The position numbers and the translations under genes are program-made. DNA of 64,000 nt from Agaricus subrufescens. Taxonomy: Eukaryota; Basidiomycota; Agaricomycetes; Agaricales; Agaricaceae. Below are positions 1-12,562 of this stretch, in pieces (within the stretch, counting starts at the first letter, position 1; the number at the start of each line of letters is the position of its first letter). The stretch spans positions 2,790,001 through 2,854,000 of the forward strand of contig CM057060.1 in assembly GCA_029945375.1 (NCBI GenBank). Reading direction: 5' to 3'. The notes beneath the pieces were generated by a model. It was not told the DNA's origin and did no database searches. It saw only the letters and a list, made by a program, of their open reading frames with translations.

Positions 1-832
1 AGGAGTCGGCGCCTTTGGGTTCTCCACGGGATATCGGTGAGGAGAGCCTTTTCCCCGTTCATCATTTTCCCGCGAAAGGAGACGACAAGTGCTCTGCACA
101 CTTTAGGAATCATCAAAGGAGTTTCTCGGATGGCGGATTGATTGGCAGGAACGACGTTCCGAGGGGTGCACTACCTGAAACTGAAACACTCGAATCCGAA
201 TCTCCGGAAATGTTACGGGTGCCCGGTCAATCGACTGCTCACATATCGTCCAGATGTAGTTCATTTCCTCCTCTAAAGGCCAGTGACAGGTCTCTTTCTT
301 ATACGTCTCATTTCGATCTCGAGCCCCCTGTCCGGTCCGTCAACAGGCCTCAGGATCTATCTCAAAGACCCGGCTCGAGGATGAGAGAGTCTAGTGTGCA
401 TAGCGACTTGTCGACTCCCAGTCTTGCATCACCAACGTCATCGCGATCACTTACTCCGTCCCCGACCCTTGAGGAGCCGTGCGTATCTCCGCTGAATGAA
501 AAGGTACTCTACCCAAATAGTCTGCAGCCGGTCAGCCCTGGAGCGCATTATAAACAGTTTTTGAACAAGTAAGTCTCGTGATACTCTGGGGTTGTATGGC
601 ATAAATGTTAATTGCTTACAGGTTCTGCTTCTTCACCGGATCTTCAGTGGCTAGTCCCGAGCTCATCGCCGCAGAGAAACAACCTTCAGATGGTCAAGTG
701 CTGACGTCACAGCTCAGCGGATTGAATGTTTCCTATCCTACGGGCAATACTGATGACTTGGCTACCATTCAAAGTGCCTCTCCTTCCTCGACGGCAACGG
801 TGTCTACTCCGGCAGCAACTCGTGCAACTTAG
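1..832 (+). CDS. 3' part of an unrecognised Ser/Pro-rich protein
   Basis: The frame is open from the window edge, so the 5' end lies outside. Two exons are visible: 1-568 and 622-832. The intron (569-621) starts GTAAGT and ends CAG, and splicing joins the phases so that FCFFTGSS follows HYKQFLNK. About 258 residues are visible. They are rich in Ser, Pro and Thr with clustered SP/TP sites (for example SRSLTPSPTLEEP) and contain no catalytic motif, membrane segment or domain that I recognise. The tail is Ser/Thr-rich and ends at TAG 830-832. It probably belongs to a larger regulatory or signalling protein whose folded domain is upstream; that is inference. It converges with the Pfs2 gene, leaving about 480 bp for both 3' UTRs. 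Confidence 0.7.
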
Positions 833-1312
833 TGCAAGACGGCGCTCATTAATTAATCATTTTGCTCTGTCGTCAATGCCCATAAAAGTACTCAATGCGT
901 TTTTCTCGTCCGTTTTCACCTTGGGTTTTACGCGGGACGCGGACTCTTTATTTTTCGACCAATCTTATCTCTATCTATTTAAAGGCGACTTGGTGAAACC
1001 TGCCGAAGATTTTCTTTTTCTTCCCCGCGCTCATCTCTCTTCTGTTTTTGTTAAGATTATACTCCCATTTTGTCCTGCTTGTACTCATAGTATGCTATTA
1101 GATTGCATGTAAATAACTAAAATGTACCATTAGTCTTTTACATTTTTTCCCTTATATCGGATCAGGTGGTGAACAAATAACGTTCTATCCTCCTTATACC
1201 ATGAATCTTATTCAATAGAATGTAGTCCAGATTTCACGCAATAGGAATCAAGACTTTAGACGACCTTGCCTGCATTACCTAAAGTAGAAAGATGGTACAA
1301 GAGTAATAAACA
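833..1312. other. Convergent 3' intergenic spacer
   Basis: This stretch lies between the stop codons of two convergent genes. It is AT-rich and includes AATAAA-like and T-rich tracts, consistent with two 3' UTRs. I see no gene or repeat in it. Confidence 0.6.
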
Positions 1313-3493
1313 TTAATGTCTGCCACGCCGAGGACCCCAACGACCAGACCGACTGTGTCCGTTAGCACCGCCGCCCCGTCCCCAGTCACCATCCCTATCT
1401 CTACCATCTCTATCATCTCTACCTCTAGGATCTCGACCATTTGTCCCATGAGGCACGTCACGACCAAATTCATCTAGCGAAGATCCTCCTCCATATGTAT
1501 CTTGATCTCGGTATTGCTGTTGCTGTGGCGGACGGTTGGCCGCTTCCGAGGAAGCACTGAATCCGGGGATAAAGTCATCTACAGAGTCAGACTGTCCGAT
1601 GCCACCGCTGCGGTTAGGATACCCATTCTCCATTCCCACTCCACCCATTCCAGAAGACTGACGATATTGGCTATCGTCTTCTTCCATTGCCCCTCGGCTC
1701 CTGCTGTGACCAAACCCGATGCCAAAACCTGATCCAACAAAGTTAGATTGGGTAGCACCGAAACCGGGAACGAAGATGTCATCGTCGTCGTCTTGACCGC
1801 TTAAGTCTACGACGTCGGATGGTTTCTCTACGGAGGTTGCTTCGCCTGGCCTTTCACGAGACCAGAATCGTGTGGTTTGATCGTTTGAGGCTGTCACAAG
1901 TAGGTGTCCCAAAGGGTGATACGCAAGAGACCAAACATTTGCGTCATGTGCTTGAGAAAGAGTTGCACGTGGAGATGATGCCGCGGCTGTGAGAGATGAG
2001 AGGGACGAAGAAGAGAGAGTAGAAGTTGAATTAGCGATGGAGGTGGGTGGTGAGGGAGTTGAGAGATCCCAGTGTAGGATTGAACCTTCGGATCCTCCTG
2101 AAACTAAGATGGGGTGCACTGGGTGCCAGGCCACAGCTATGGTTGCTTGTCAATGGAAGCCAGTGAAAGATGGAAGGGAGACGCATACAGCACACTTCTT
2201 TCTTGTGGCCCTTGAGCACGCGGAACTCTTTCATAGCGCGGATGTCAAAAACGCGCACTGTTTGGTCGCGTGATGCACTGGCAACCAGATTGCCGTTAGG
2301 GGACCAGGATAGGGCCTGGATGGTATTTTTGTGGGGGTGACTGTACACAGTGAATTAGTCCTTCGACAAGCTAGGTAGGGGAAAATGTTACAGTGTTGAC
2401 AGGCATGTCCCTGTGCGGGGATCCCAGAACTTGATGAGGTTGTCTTTGGAACCAGAGACGATGATGCCTTTTGTCGGGTGCCATTGAGCACATTTAACAT
2501 CCCAACCATGACCTTAATAGATTCAGAATTTGGAAAGCCATGCATTCAAACTGCGGAGCCTACCTGTGAGCACGCTTTCCACTCGACTTTCGGCGAATGA
2601 CCAGATGCGAACGCTGGAATCATCACTAGCAGTTGCGAATCTCTGGTCATCCGGGCTGAAGCTAATATCTCGGATTGCTTCGCGTGAATTTGAGCCTTGC
2701 CAAGCAGTCAAGTTGTTCATGTTCGGCTCGAAATACTTGATCACACCACTCTTATCTGCAGAGGCAAGATATGCACCTGAGTGGTTGAACGTCATGGCAC
2801 ATATTGCGGTGTCGTGTGCTTGGAGAATCGTTTCGAAGTTGAATGTTAGGCCATTCCAGAGCGTAAATTCACCACTGGTTGATCCTGTGAGGACGCGCCG
2901 GCCTTCTGGGGTCCACTATGGGTTTGTATGATAAGTAAAACCCTCTCCACAGAGATACGAACTTACAAGAACGACATGGACCGGGTAGCGGATTTTGTTA
3001 GTAGATGTGTGAATGAACTTGGTGCACAAGGACGTTGAACAATTGTCCGGGTATGCCTTCGGAGGGAGTAACTTGTATTCAATTGAGCACATGTGTATGT
3101 TCGGACTTAGAAATTGAAACATACATCGACAATGAACGGTATTGCGGGACGTAGGTTTGGAACATAGTAAGGGTTCGGTCTTAGTGTTCTGAGCTGTCGG
3201 TACGATATTACTTCATGTTGTCATTGAACAACCGCGTCAAAGTGACCCACGAGAGCCCATCTTCCCATTCCCCCATTATAATCTACCGTCCGGCGAGGCC
3301 GTGTTTTCTTTATGAGTTTCCCATCAATCATAAGCCGAGCATTGGCCAGAGTTTCTTCCTGAATCTTAGACTCATCCTGCGGTGGCGGCTGGGGTTCTGA
3401 GAGATATCGCTGTGGTTTCCATTCTAAATGAGGTGCATTTGGAAGCTGTGGAAGAGCTTTCTGAGGCAGAAGAAGCGGCAGACTACTGGCCAT
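1313..3493 (-). CDS. pfs2: Polyadenylation factor subunit 2 (WDR33/Pfs2 type WD40 protein)
   Basis: This is the WD40 scaffold of the nuclear cleavage and polyadenylation factor, the homologue of yeast Pfs2 and human WDR33, which helps bind the AAUAAA signal. I modelled seven exons: 3493-3251, 3193-3125, 3071-2967, 2915-2564, 2512-2392, 2340-2189 and 2136-1313, giving 621 residues. Family hallmarks are [13 protein letters not shown] near residue 75, [22 protein letters not shown] after the second intron, then a propeller of WD repeats (about residues 140-445). The propeller contains [32 protein letters not shown] and [17 protein letters not shown]. The C-terminal tail is low-complexity with FVPGF and FIPGF motifs and an Arg/Gly-rich end. 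Intron 1 begins GTGGGT, a weaker donor; it was chosen because it restores [15 protein letters not shown] in phase. The start is the only Met in frame before the conserved N-terminus. It shares a 183-bp divergent promoter with the V-ATPase gene. Confidence 0.93.
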
Positions 3494-3676
3494 GTATCGC
3501 CCGCTCTCACTGAGGCTTGTCGGAAACGGGCCCTGTGTTTGTCTTTCTTTGCATACTCGACGTCGGAGCCAAGCACCTGCAAACAGCTCGTTGTTCGGGC
3601 GCAGCCGTCGTCCTTGGACTGCTGTATACCGCTCCCTACTGACATCTCGTTCCTAATACAATCTCGGTGACCAGCA
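3494..3676. promoter_or_regulatory. Short divergent promoter (pfs2 / V-ATPase subunit a)
   Basis: Only 183 bp separate the two start codons, which face away from each other. Both 5' UTRs and promoters must fit here or overlap the neighbouring coding sequence. I see no clear TATA box. The function is inferred from gene layout. Confidence 0.6.
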
Positions 3677-6600
3677 ATGTCGGACGACTACCCTAGTCTG
3701 TTCCGTAAGTGTCTTTACCTTCTAGAATGATTTGTTTTCTCACTGGGTCACCCGTCATGCAGGTTCGGAACAGATGAGCTTGGTGCAATTGTTTGTCCCG
3801 ACAGAAGTTGCCCACGACACTGTAGCTGAGCTCGGTGAGCTTGGAGATGTTCAATTCAAAGATGTCAGTGAGGTTGTGATCCCGACTAAGCCAATATGCT
3901 CAAACTCGGAATTATAGCTGAACCCAAACGTCAATCCTTTCCAACGTTCGTTTGTTGGTGAAATCCGCCGTGTCGATGAAATGGCGCGACGTGTCCGTTT
4001 CTTTGCTGGACAGATCGAGAAGGAGAAAGACCCGATTCCTCTTCGTCCACTTTATGACTCGGCGCCGCTCATCACTGTTGGACCTCGCGCTGCGCAGACC
4101 ATGGATGAGATGGATACCGTTCTCGCCGAGCATGAGACGAAACTTACTCGCATGAACGAGAATTACAATACCCTGACGGAAAGGCTAAGGCAGCTTGTTG
4201 AGGCGCGCTACGTCTTGAGAGAGACAGCCGTATTTTTTGACAGGGTAATCACTCATAGACTCACCTTTAGGTGATATGAGCTGACGCACTTTCAGGCCCA
4301 AAGTCACACTACGGACATTAGGACCTCTTTTGACGACAGTGCGGCTCCATTACTGCAGCACGATGATCAAGAGAGTCAGTTCACTCCCGGAGATGCCCAA
4401 TTTGACCTCGAGTCAGTTTCCGCCCTCTATTCCTTAATTGAATTACTCATCATCTCGTAGATTCGTTGCCGGAACCATTGACCGCGCTCGTGTTGCTACT
4501 TTCGAGCGTGTCCTTTGGCGCGTCTTGCGAGGCAACCTGTACATGAATCAAACTGACATCACTGAACCTTTCGTCGACCCTGACTCTGGAGCAGAGACCT
4601 GGAAGAACGTTTTCATCATTTTCGCCCATGGTGATGTCCTTCTTTCGAAGATTCGCAAGATTGCAGAGTCCATGGGAGCTACTTTGTATCCCATTGATGC
4701 AAATGCGGATAAACGAGCGGATGCTTTCCGCGAAGTCACGGCCCGCATTGAGGATTTACAAACAGTTTTGTATAACACTGGTCTAACCAGGCGCGGCGAA
4801 TTAGTCAGGATCGGAGAAAGTCTTCGCAGCTGGCAGGACGTCGTGAGGAAGGAGAAACTTATCTACGAGACTCTCAATCTGTTTAATTACGACGTCAGGA
4901 GGAAAACTCTCATTGCGGAAGGTTGGGTGCCTACTCGAGACATCACAAAGATTCAATTGGCCCTCCGACACGCAACCGTGAGTTCTTATATTCTCTGTGG
5001 TTACTCGACAGCTCATTGCATATAACAGGAAGAGTCTGGGACGAGCGTTCCACCCATCCTTAGTGAATTGCGGACGCACAAGACACCACCTACGTTCCAC
5101 AGGACCAACAAGTTTACTGAAGGTTTCCAAGCTATCATGGACAGTTATGGTGTCACCAAATACCGGGAAGTTAATCCCGGACTTTTTGCTATCATTACGT
5201 TCCCCTTCCTCTTTGCTGTCATGTTCGGTGATATTGGACACGGTCTCATCATTTTTTCCGCTGCCGTCTACATGATCCTCAATGAGAGGCGTTTGGCCAA
5301 ATCCGATCTTGGTGAAGTGAGTTCTACTCGATTTTCCTTACATTTTGTCCATGGGTTGATATCCACCTTCGTAGATCAATGGCCAGTTCTTCTTGTACGT
5401 CTTTGATTCTCCCGCCTGCCAGGTTGTGCTGATAACAAAATTAGCGGGCGTTACATCATCCTTCTCATGGGTCTTTTTTCCATGTATACCGGCCTTATGT
5501 ACAATGATATATTCTCCAAGTCCCTGAATATCTGGCGCTCAGGGTGGACTTTTACGGAGACCAATAGCTCTACCATTGGCGAATCAAATGGCCATACCTA
5601 TCCATTTGGTCTAGACCCCGGTTGGCATGGCGCAGATAACGGACTTCTATTCACAAATTCGTACAAGATGAAAATGTCCGTGGTTCTGGGAGTTATTCAT
5701 GTACGGCTATTTTTATTCTCTTATCAAGGGACTTACCCTGTCTTCTTAGATGACCTATGCGTTATGTCTTCAATTACCCAATCACATCAATTTCAAGCGC
5801 CCGGTTGACATCTGGGCGAACTTCATTCCTCAAATGCTTTTCTTGCAGTCCATTTTTGGCTATCTAGTCGTCTGTATCCTTTACAAGTGGTCGATTGACT
5901 GGTCGACTGCTACAACAAAGCCTCCATCACTTCTCAATATGCTTATCGCAATGTTCCTGTCGCCCGGCACTGTTGACCCAGACACACAACTCTATCGTGG
6001 GCAAAGTGTCGTTCAGGTTGTCCTCCTGATGGTGGCCGCTATATGCGTTCCCTGGCTCCTCATAGCGAAACCTTTTGTAATATGGAAGGAGATGAAAAAG
6101 ATCCAGGGGCAGGGATATGTTGGCTTGGCGCATGGCGATGACATGCCCAGAGATCATTCCGATGACACACTTGAAGGAGAGGAAGAAGGTAATGGGCGGG
6201 CAATCGTAGAAGATGACAAGGAAGGAGAAGTGAGTTGCAATTTCGCTCGTTTTGATGTGCTCTAAAAATGGATATCTCAGGAGCATGAGGACTTTGGAGA
6301 GATTGTGATCCATCAGACTATTCATACCATTGAATTCTGCCTCGGGTGCATCTCGCACACGGCCTCATACCTACGTCTTTGGGCCCTTTCCCTCGCACAT
6401 GCACAATTATCCGAGGTGTTGTGGTCAATGACACTTGAGTTTGCCCTCGGGCCGGAGTCCATCCTCGGCTGGGTTGCCTTGATCTTGATGACAGTGTTCT
6501 GGTTCACGCTGACAGTTTTCATCCTCTGCATCATGGAGGTCCGTCGTTTTGCTGATGATTGTGGAATCTTACTAATTGATATTAAAGGGTCTGTCGGCTT

Positions 6601-6771
6601 TCCTCCATGCACTCCGTCTCCACTGGGTTGAAGCGAATAGCAAACATTTTGAAGGAGGCGGCTACGTAAGTTGACGATCGCACGTTCTTGCCCTTATTGG
6701 TAAACTGAATGCGGAAATTTTAACAGGCATTCACCCCGCTTACCTTTGCGGATCTTGAATCTAAGGAATGA
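3677..6771 (+). CDS. vph1: V-type H+-ATPase subunit a (Vph1/Stv1 family)
   Basis: This is the large membrane subunit of the vacuolar proton pump. It forms the proton half-channels beside the c-ring. I modelled twelve exons: 3677-3704, 3763-3863, 3918-4244, 4296-4411, 4461-4977, 5029-5316, 5375-5394, 5445-5700, 5750-6229, 6281-6538, 6588-6665 and 6727-6771. They give 837 residues, close to the usual family length. The cytosolic half holds [17 protein letters not shown] and FVAGTIDR. The membrane half begins near [20 protein letters not shown] and includes [17 protein letters not shown]. The segment [19 protein letters not shown] carries the essential channel arginine (about Arg743, matching Arg735 of yeast Vph1). 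The seventh exon is only 20 nt. The protein ends [15 protein letters not shown]. Vacuolar versus Golgi isoform cannot be decided from sequence alone. Confidence 0.96.
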
Positions 6772-7204
6772 GGCTATTCTTCGCAGTGCACTCGATACGT
6801 TTCATGTTGTGTTGGTAGATGATGGCATAATAAAAATTGCTTGATTGTTGACAAGAATACTCGGCATCTACAAACACCCTGTTTGTTGATGTGATCGAAT
6901 CAACATTCCATGATTCACCCGTTTCCGAGCCGATAGACAAGTGTGGTGCAAATTTTTTCAAACTCCGAAATCAACCAATATAAGTTATGCAGATGCTATT
7001 CTTCCCCCTTTATCCCTCCCCACTCAGTCTTTTTTCTCTCTTCTCTTTTAGAGGTCGGTTTCCCTATCGTTTAAGCTTATCCTGATTGTAACGCTCGCCC
7101 AGGATTTTTTTTCCACCTTAGAAACTAGAAATAGAGCGTACTCTATCATTTCTTAGCTTTTTCGCCTGCTTCAACGATCTATAGAAACTCCTAAAATTTT
7201 CAAA
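6772..7204 (+). promoter_or_regulatory. EF-3 promoter with pyrimidine-rich tract
   Basis: The spacer before the EF-3 gene contains a long C/T-rich run at about 6988-7052 (for example CTTCCCCCTTTATCCCTCCC, then CTTTTTTCTCTCTTCTCTTTT). Such CT boxes are common just upstream of transcription starts in highly expressed fungal genes. The left part also holds the 3' UTR of the V-ATPase gene. The assignment rests on position and composition. Confidence 0.5.
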
Positions 7205-7256
7205 GTATGTTCCTCGCCTATCTTGCACGGCGATTAGGTCACTGACAATTTTTCAG
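7205..7256 (+). other. Probable 5' UTR intron of the EF-3 gene
   Basis: GTATGT at 7205 and TTTTTCAG ending at 7256 frame a 52-bp intron of the same size as the coding introns, nine bases before the EF-3 start codon. Introns in the leader are common in strongly expressed fungal translation genes. Confidence 0.55.
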
Positions 7257-7265
7257 ATCGTAGAA

Positions 7266-10200
7266 ATGCCTGCTGCTACCACTGTCGCCGCCGCAACCTC
7301 TGTTCCCGCCGCCCCACTCAAGGCTAATGCCGTTGTTGACGGACCTATTGACATCACCGCCCTCTTCGCTGGTGATGCCAACGCCCGTGCTTCTGCAGTC
7401 AACTCCTTGACGGCCGCTGCTCAAAAAGACGGTACCTCGGCTCTCGTATCCGCGGGTTTCCCTGAGGCCGTCATCAAGGCTCTTGCCGATAAAAAATCTC
7501 CGGCGGTTCGTGAAAATGCCGCTGATGCCATCCGTTCCGTAGTCAAGGCCGGTGCTGGTAAAGCATTGGAGCCTATCTTCATCGACTCTGGTATCTATGC
7601 TGCCCTCCTCGTAACTTTTGCCGATAAGGCCCCGACTGCTAGGACAGTCGCTGTGGAGGCGGTTCGCGAATATGCCGCTGCCATGAACCCTTGGGCAACT
7701 TCGCTCATCCTTCCCAGTCTTCTTCATGAAATCAAGACTGCTGGCAAGTGGCAGGTCAAGATTGGTGCCATCACCGTCCTCAACCAGCTCATCGTCAGCG
7801 CGCCTGTTCAAACTGCCCGTGCTATGCCTGATATTGTCCCTATCCTCGCCGAGGCGATCTGGGACACTAAGGCGGATGTCAAGAAGGCCGCTCGCGATTC
7901 CTTGACTAAGGCCACTGCTCTAGTTTCGAACAAGGATATCGAGCGCTTCATCCCTGCTCTTATCAAGGCCCTCATTAACCCTGTCGAGGAAGTTCCCAAT
8001 ACTATTCAGCTCTTATCGGCCACCACGTTCGTTTCGGAGGTTGACTCGCCTACCCTTTCCCTTATGGTTCCGCTTCTCTCGCGTGGTTTGAATGAGAAGC
8101 TCACTGCCACCAAGCGTAAAGTTGCCGTGTATGCGCTTCTCAAATTCCTATCTTCGCTGTCAGATCTAATTCATCTATTTTTAGCATCGTTGACAACATG
8201 TCCAAGCTTGTTGACTCTCATGTGACTGTCCGACCATTCATTCCCAAGCTCCTCCCTGGCCTCATCAAGGTCGAAACTACCATTGGTGATCCCGAGGCAC
8301 GCAACGTCGTCGGCAGGGCCATCAAGACTCTCCGTCAAGTTGGCCAGGTGCCTGAGGGTGATGGCTCTGACATCGCACCCCTCAAATTCGTTGAGGCTGC
8401 CCAGACCTCCTCTGCCCTTGCTGCTGTCTACAAGAAGCTCAACGGTGAAATCGATACCTCTAACGTGGTCGTCAAATACGTTTCCATCCTCTCTGCCAAC
8501 CTCATCAACGCCAAGAACTTCGAAGTCCCGGCATGGGAGACTCTTGCTCCTTTCCTTACTAGCGTTGTAGCTTCCCCTGACGGCATTGCTGTCACTCGTG
8601 AATGGGTTGTTCGCTCCGCTACTGAGGGTCTGGATGATGAAGAGGTTCCTGAGGATGAGGAAGAAGGTGAAGACCTTTGCAACTGTCAATTCTCCCTCGC
8701 CTACGGTGCCAAGATCCTTCTTAACACTGCCAATCTTCGCCTCAAGCGCGGCCACCGTTACGGCCTTTGCGGAAAGAACGGTACTGGAAAGTCGACCCTC
8801 ATGAGGGCCATCACCAATGGACAAGTTGAAGGTTTCCCTTCTCCTGACGAAGTCCGCACCTTCTACGTCGAACATGACATCGATGGTAGCGAGGAAAGCA
8901 CCTCTGTCCTTCAATTCATCGTCGATGACAAACGCATTCTCGCTAATGAGACCGAGATCAAGGAAGCCCTTTCCTCTGTCGGCTTTGATGCTCCTCGTCA
9001 GGCCCAACCCATCGGTTCTCTTTCTGGTGGTTGGAAGATGAAGTTGGCCCTCGCCCGTGCCATGCTTTTTAAGGCCGACATTCTCCTTCTCGATGAGCCG
9101 ACTAACCACTTGGATGTCGTCAACATTGCTTGGTTGGAGAATTATCTCACTAGCCTCAAGACCTGCACCTCGAGTACGTTTTTTTCCCTTCCTCATGTTA
9201 AGTACTTGTCAACTCATGGCCTATCTTCAGTCATCGTCTCTCACGACAGTACCTTCCTTAACAACACTATCACTGATGTTCTTCACCTTAACCGCTTCAA
9301 GCTTCGTCGCTACCGCGGTAACCTTGAAAACTTTGTGAAGCACGTTCCTGAGGCTAAGTCTTACTACACTCTCGAGGCTGCCGAGGACTACAAGTTCAAG
9401 CTTCCTGACCCTCCTATGCTCGAAGGTGTCAAGACTAAGGAGAAGAGTTTGATCAAGATGTAAGTTACTCGTCCGTCTTGGTATTGGTGCTTTTATTTAC
9501 TGGTTTATCTTTAGGCGCAAGGTTGGATTCCAATATCCCGGTACTGCAGTTCAGCAACTTCACGACATTACTCTCCAAGTCTCCTTGTCCTCTCGTGTTG
9601 CTGTTCTCGGTCCTAACGGGTCTGGTAAATCGACCCTTGTTAAACTTCTCATCGGTGATATGGAACCCAACAAGGGTGGTGAGATCTGGAAGCATCCCAA
9701 CTTGGTTATTGGCTATGTTGCTCAACACGCTTTCCATCACATTGATAACCACCTCGACAAGACTCCTCTTGAATACATGCTCTGGCGTTACCAGACCGGT
9801 GAGGATTTGGAAGACATGGGCAAGGCTTCTCGTATCATTACCGAGGAGGAAGCCAAGAAGATGAAGGATGGTTCACTCGTAATTGTTGAAGGCCAGAAGA
9901 GGTTCATCGATGAAATTTCAACCAGGAAGAAGCTGAAACAGTCATACGAGTACGAGGTCTCCTTCAAGGGACTCAGCTCCACCGAGAACATCTGGCTCCC
10001 TCGTGATGAGCTCATCAAGCGTGGTTTCGAAAAGGTCAGTCATCTTGGCCGCATATATGTGACCACGAATACTAATAGTTATTACAGAAAGTTCTCGAGG
10101 TTGACACACGTGAAGCCCAACGCCTGGGTCTCTTGCGTCCCCTCGTTCGTCGAGAAATTGAGAAGCATTTCGCTGACTTTGGTCTCGAGCCCGAGTTCGT

Positions 10201-10660
10201 CTCCCACAACACCATGAGAGGTCTCTCTGGTGGTCAGAAGGTCAAGATTGTACTTGGTGCTGCTACATGGCGTCGTCCTCACGTCGTCTGCCTTGATGAG
10301 CCTACCAACTACCTTGATCGTGAGTCGCTCGCCGCACTCATTGAGGCTCTGAAGAAGTTCGAGGGTGGTGTCCTTGTTATCACTCACAACCGTGACTTCT
10401 CCGAGTCGATCTGCACTGAAGTTTGGGCTATGCGTGATGGTACCCTTGAAGCTTCGGGCCACAACTGGGTTGAGGGTCAGGGATCTGGAGCCCGTCTTAA
10501 TCAGAAGGAAGGAGCGGATGAGGATCAGTATGATGCCATGGGCAACAAGGTTGATAACAAGAAGACGAAGAAGCTCACTTCATCTGAGGCTCGCAAGCTA
10601 AAGAAGGAGCGTATGGCACGGAAAAAGAGGGGTGAAGAGGTCACCGATGACGAGCTCTAG
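7266..10660 (+). CDS. tef3: Translation elongation factor 3 (EF-3)
   Basis: This is the fungal ABC-F type ATPase that binds ribosomes, releases deacylated tRNA from the E site and is essential for elongation. Five exons, 7266-8128, 8185-9173, 9231-9459, 9515-10034 and 10088-10660, give 1057 residues, the expected size. N-terminal HEAT repeats (about 1-320) precede a four-helix region and two ATPase domains. ABC1 has Walker [10 protein letters not shown] (about 484), signature [15 protein letters not shown] and Walker [16 protein letters not shown]2 has GPNGSGKST (about 726), [16 protein letters not shown] and [12 protein letters not shown], with the chromodomain-type insert between them. The tail is lysine-rich ([20 protein letters not shown]), the ribosome-binding type of tail. 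Codon use is strongly biased to C-ending codons, which explains long antisense ORFs and fits very high expression. Confidence 0.97.
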
Positions 10661-10886
10661 ATGATCGGTGTTCATGTTTTATCTTTGTCCCTTCCCTACC
10701 CATCTTCTTTACGATACCATGTGTCTACGTTTCCTTTACGTCTCTTATTTCTAGCTTTCTATTCTTGCTGTTCCTATGGTGTATGTACATTCATATTAAT
10801 TTCATATCGTTAATTGTTGGAAAGGTTGTGAAAGTAAGTGAACACAGGTAGACAAGGCAATTAAGGACACAATTTCTCAGACTCGT

Positions 10887-12195
10887 TTATAACGACGGAC
10901 TCTCGCGGACTAATTTCCATGCCTTATCTACACCGTCGCCTCCAAACAAAGTGACCTTGCCTTCCTCTTGCAGTTTTTTGAGATGGAGTTCAATGCTATG
11001 TGCAGCGGGGATCCAGAGATTCTCGGGGTACGAAGCGTAGAGAACTTTAACGATTGTCCAAGTGGTCCATTCATCACCCTCTGTTGGATTTGTCCGTAAC
11101 ACAGCTATAACTTGTTGTTCACGCTCGAGGCGGTGTTTGATGTAAGTTGAGATGAGTTCACGACCTTCCTTGACGACAGGCCCGTGCGCAGGGTAGAGAG
11201 TTTGATAACCTTCGGGATCCTCAGAGCCATATTCGAGCATTTTGTTCAGGGATTGTAGATACAATCTAAGATCCTCGAAGACGGCGGTCCCTTGTCCTAA
11301 AACTGTGTCTGCTGTGTACAGTACACGGTCATCCGGTAAATCTAGAGATATAGAATCGAGTGTATGTCCAGGGGTGTGTAATACGCGGATAGTGGGCGAA
11401 GATGCACGAAAGAGTTGATTATCGTGCAAGTCGTGGAATGGTTTACCATCTGGGGTGGGTGTGAAAGCGCCTTTGGGTAATGATTCGATGATTTCGGGTA
11501 GATTGTTATGAGCGGCCAGTGCTGGACGTGTAATATGTGATGGGAGGGGATATTTGTGTAATTTTGGGGCTGGGTATGATGATGGCGGCGCTGTTGGGTT
11601 ACGGGATTGCCAACGTGTTTGGAGCAGAGTGAGAACAGATGGGAGACCTCCGATATGGTCGATATGCCAATGCGAGATCAGGATATCAGATATTTCTGGG
11701 AGGGTGTTTGTATCGGGTGGGAGGGCATCTAGAGCGGAGGTAAGGAGGGGGAGATATTCTTGTTTGCCTTCGGCTGTGTCGAGGAGGAGATAGGGTCGTT
11801 GAGTGCCAATGACGTAGGTGTTAGTCCCTGTGTCGGGAAATTGTCAGTAGCAGAACTGGGATGCTCTAATTGCACCCCACAAACCTTGGAGAGTGAATTT
11901 TCCAGGGTTCTAGTAGCAAAAGTTATACACACAAGCGAGATAGTTGGAGTCATATTGGGACTAACCTGACCCAGAACTCGCGTTACGTTCGCGCTGATCT
12001 AGCAAAAAGAGCTCAAATCTCTGTGGTCCAGGATGGAAGGCGACACACTTTGGAAATGTCAGGGAGATCTTCTAATTTCTCTACCATGGTCCTGCGATTT
12101 GTACTTGAAAATAGAGTGCGGCGATTAGGGTAGCGGTTGAAGCAGGCGTGGCTGAGGACACTGGGAAGACGAGATATGTATATGAGGCTTGACAT
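10887..12195 (-). CDS. LACTB2-like metallo-beta-lactamase-fold hydrolase/ribonuclease
   Basis: I modelled four exons: 12195-12049, 11998-11966, 11909-11885 and 11827-10887, giving 381 residues. The core follows the LACTB2 family: NPGKFTLQGTNTYVIG at the start, metal-binding SHWHIDHIGG (His121, His123, Asp125, His126), LHTPGHTLDSIS, the bridging Asp in YTADTVLG, and YPAHGP, then a C-terminal winged-helix-like part. Human LACTB2 is a mitochondrial single-strand RNA endonuclease; the same role here is inference. The first 36 residues before Met37 (MVEKLEDLP) are rich in Arg, Ser and Leu with no acidic residue, which looks like a mitochondrial presequence, so I chose the upstream start. Starting at Met37 would give 345 residues. 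The small exons 2 and 3 (33 and 25 nt) are supported by exact phase. Confidence 0.88.
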
Positions 12196-12562
12196 GTGAT
12201 TCGGAATGTGGTTTGTATCCGAGACCGACTCTTGGGACCAGAGTATTTATCCGCATTGCACCCATGGGTCAGGCATATTTGAAGTAGAATGAAGGACTCA
12301 AGTTGTGAAACTCTATTGGATAATTAACGTGTAAACTAATGAGATCGTTGATTTCATTAGGTTATTTGTACGCATATTCCATGTCGCTGCGCTTTGATAC
12401 ATCCCAGACGTGTGTGCGGCAGCGGCGTCCGTCAAATGACAAATGGATATCACTGCATCTCGCTTCGTGACGCCTTCAGACCACCAAGCTTCAGGTTCGG
12501 CACGTTCATTACTCACTTTTTTTTTGCAACAAGACCCTCAGTAAACACGACAGCAGGTTGTC

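Noticed and set aside
7239..7811. 190-codon antisense frame over the EF-3 N-terminus
   Set aside because: Same cause: a shadow of biased HEAT-repeat codons.
8171..9196. 341-codon antisense frame over EF-3
   Set aside because: It is created by the strong codon bias of EF-3 on the other strand, crosses an EF-3 intron and has no recognisable domain.
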